In this document: positions 62,968-64,000 of the stretch, piece by piece | Layout of the letters: every line of letters starts with the position of its first letter | Numbering within the stretch: position 1 is the first letter of the stretch | Origin: Acidimicrobiales bacterium MED-G01 | GTDB taxonomy: Bacteria; Actinomycetota; Acidimicrobiia; Acidimicrobiales; Poriferisodalaceae | Assembly (NCBI GenBank): GCA_002457435.1 | Contig: NTLA01000010.1 | Span: 1-64,000 of the forward strand | Length of the DNA: 64,000 bases | Reading direction: 5' to 3' | Made by a program: the position numbers and the translations under genes | The notes under the pieces: generated by a model | Databases searched by the model: none | What the model saw: the letters and a program-made list of their open reading frames with translations, nothing else | Told to the model about the DNA's origin: nothing

Positions 62968-63993
62968 TCACCGCTCTTGCAGTAATGGTCCAACTAAGCC
63001 GCGCATCACGTCATCCAATGTGAGGACGCCGCTGTTCATTCCTTCTGACGTGACTACTGCGAGATGTATCTGAGATCGTCTCATAAGTTGAAGAACGTCC
63101 GGCAGAGTGCTCTCCGGGTCAACTCGAAGCATCGGCCGGATGAGATCCGGTGCCAAAGACTGTTTCTTTTCTTTTATCCCAAGAAGGTCTTTGCTGTGCA
63201 CAAAGCCTCGAACGTCGTTCATATCCGCGCCGTGGACAACAAGCCTCGTATGTCCCGTCTTTACGATCTGGTCTTCAATTTCGACTATTTCAGAATCAAC
63301 TGACACAGAGTGAACATGGTTCATTTGTGCCATCACAGAGGTCGCAGGCGTCTGGCCGAAGGCGATCGCACTTTCGATTAACGCGTACTCCTGGCTGTCT
63401 ATGAGGCCTTGGTCGTGGGACTCATCCACCATTAATGCAAGTTCAGCACTGGTTGTTGATTCATCTAGTTCGGAAGTGGGTTCGACACGGAACAAACCAA
63501 GTAGCCCGTTGGAAAACCCTTGAAACATCCGAATTACTGGCCGGGCCAAACTGAGATACAGTGCCATTGGTCGTGCCAGGAGAAGCAAGGTTTTCTCAGG
63601 TCCTGTGATTGCCAGGTTCTTTGGAACCATTTCACCTAAAACCATATGCACGACTACCACTAGGGCTAACGCGACGGCGAAGCTCACTGAGTGCAGAACT
63701 GTTTCACCTATCTCGGCGAACTCGTTGACCAGTCGTTCGATGACCGAAGCCACAGCCGGCTCAGCTAATCGACCAATCACAAGTGAACAGATGGTGATGC
63801 CTAGTTGGGCGCCGCCTAAGGTTGTTAGGACGTCTCGTTGTAAGCGTTGGGCTACCAGAGCTGATTTACGTCCGGCAGTCGCTTCCGCATCAATCGCTGA
63901 CTTCATCGCTCCGAGCAAACCAAATTCTAAAGCTACGAACGCTCCGTTAAACAGAACTAGAAGCGATCCAACTGCGATTGCGAGAACTGTCAT
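62968..63993 (-). CDS. CNNM/CorC-type membrane protein with CBS pair
   Basis: 341 aa. The N-terminal DUF21/CNNM domain has three to four helices (AVGSLLVLFNGAFVALEFGL, FAVALALVVVVHMVLGEMVPKN, LARPMALYLSLARPVI), followed by two CBS motifs (VMAQMNHVHSVSVDSEI and LIRPMLRVDPESTLPDVLQL). The usual C-terminal CorC transporter-associated domain is missing; the protein ends soon after the CBS pair. Members are linked to magnesium efflux or protein secretion. The ATG lies 7 bases from the window edge and looks like the true start. Confidence 0.85.
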   Translation of the reverse strand: MTVLAIAVGSLLVLFNGAFVALEFGLLGAMKSAIDAEATAGRKSALVAQRLQRDVLTTLGGAQLGITICSLVIGRLAEPAVASVIERLVNEFAEIGETVLHSVSFAVALALVVVVHMVLGEMVPKNLAITGPEKTLLLLARPMALYLSLARPVIRMFQGFSNGLLGLFRVEPTSELDESTTSAELALMVDESHDQGLIDSQEYALIESAIAFGQTPATSVMAQMNHVHSVSVDSEIVEIEDQIVKTGHTRLVVHGADMNDVRGFVHSKDLLGIKEKKQSLAPDLIRPMLRVDPESTLPDVLQLMRRSQIHLAVVTSEGMNSGVLTLDDVMRGLVGPLLQER

Positions 63994-64000
63994 ATTGCTC

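Overview
The window is a gene-dense bacterial chromosome segment with roughly balanced base composition and almost no intergenic space. About 60 of its 64 kb is housekeeping gene order typical of Actinobacteria. The markers are the mycobacterial-type integration host factor MihF, an ATPase-degenerate PriA, a DUF1844 gene beside infC, DUF948-like genes between rarA and alaS, an F420-dependent NADP reductase, and the phosphatidylinositol-mannoside operon HIT-x-pgsA-patA-pimA leading to pdxST-yebC-ruvCAB. Moderate GC, streamlined spacing and clusters missing usual members suggest an uncultured, probably aquatic, Acidimicrobiia-like lineage. The phylum is well supported; the class is inference. 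I saw no tRNA or rRNA genes, CRISPR arrays, insertion sequences or prophage.

Layout. 1-1066: 5' part of infC with a leader hairpin, and a divergent DUF1844 gene. 1079-5458: hisG and riboflavin genes ribBA, ribE, ribD, then a MogA/MoaB gene. 5522-10286: the only multi-gene plus-strand block (amidohydrolase, CopD-like membrane protein, dienoyl-CoA-isomerase-like crotonase, amidase, metallo-beta-lactamase-fold lactonase). 10300-12507: GNAT, amidohydrolase and phosphoesterase appended to the next operon. 12518-20698: rsmB, fmt, def, priA, metK, coaBC, rpoZ, gmk, mihF. 20743-28316: pyrimidine operon pyrR-pyrB-carA-carB-pyrD-pyrF. 28428-32970: nusB, efp, pepP, aroQ, aroB, aroE. 32964-45181: mltG, ruvX, alaS, two small membrane genes, rarA, aspS, hisS, rel, apt. 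45204-53895: secF, secD, yajC, tgt, queA, a GGCT-like gene, ruvB, ruvA, ruvC, yebC. 53979-61346: pdxT, pdxS, DUF3048 lipoprotein, M48-like pseudoprotease, pimA, patA, pgsA, a membrane protein, HIT hydrolase. 61411-63993: npdG, fabI and a CNNM/CorC-type protein.

The most informative signals are: (i) a PyrR-binding loop next to the pyrR ribosome-binding site, with an intrinsic-terminator hairpin inside the first codons of pyrR; (ii) an infC frame with no ATG, GTG or TTG before its conserved N-terminus, plus a terminator-like hairpin in its leader; (iii) an M48/HtpX-fold protein that has lost all zinc ligands and the catalytic Glu; (iv) a tRNA-guanine transglycosylase without its zinc cysteines; (v) a DUF3048 lipoprotein split by a one-base frameshift; (vi) a phosphatidylinositol-phosphate synthase with Val in place of the near-invariant motif Arg. 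Several clusters also lack expected members: ribH/hisE, pyrC, pyrK and aroC/aroK.
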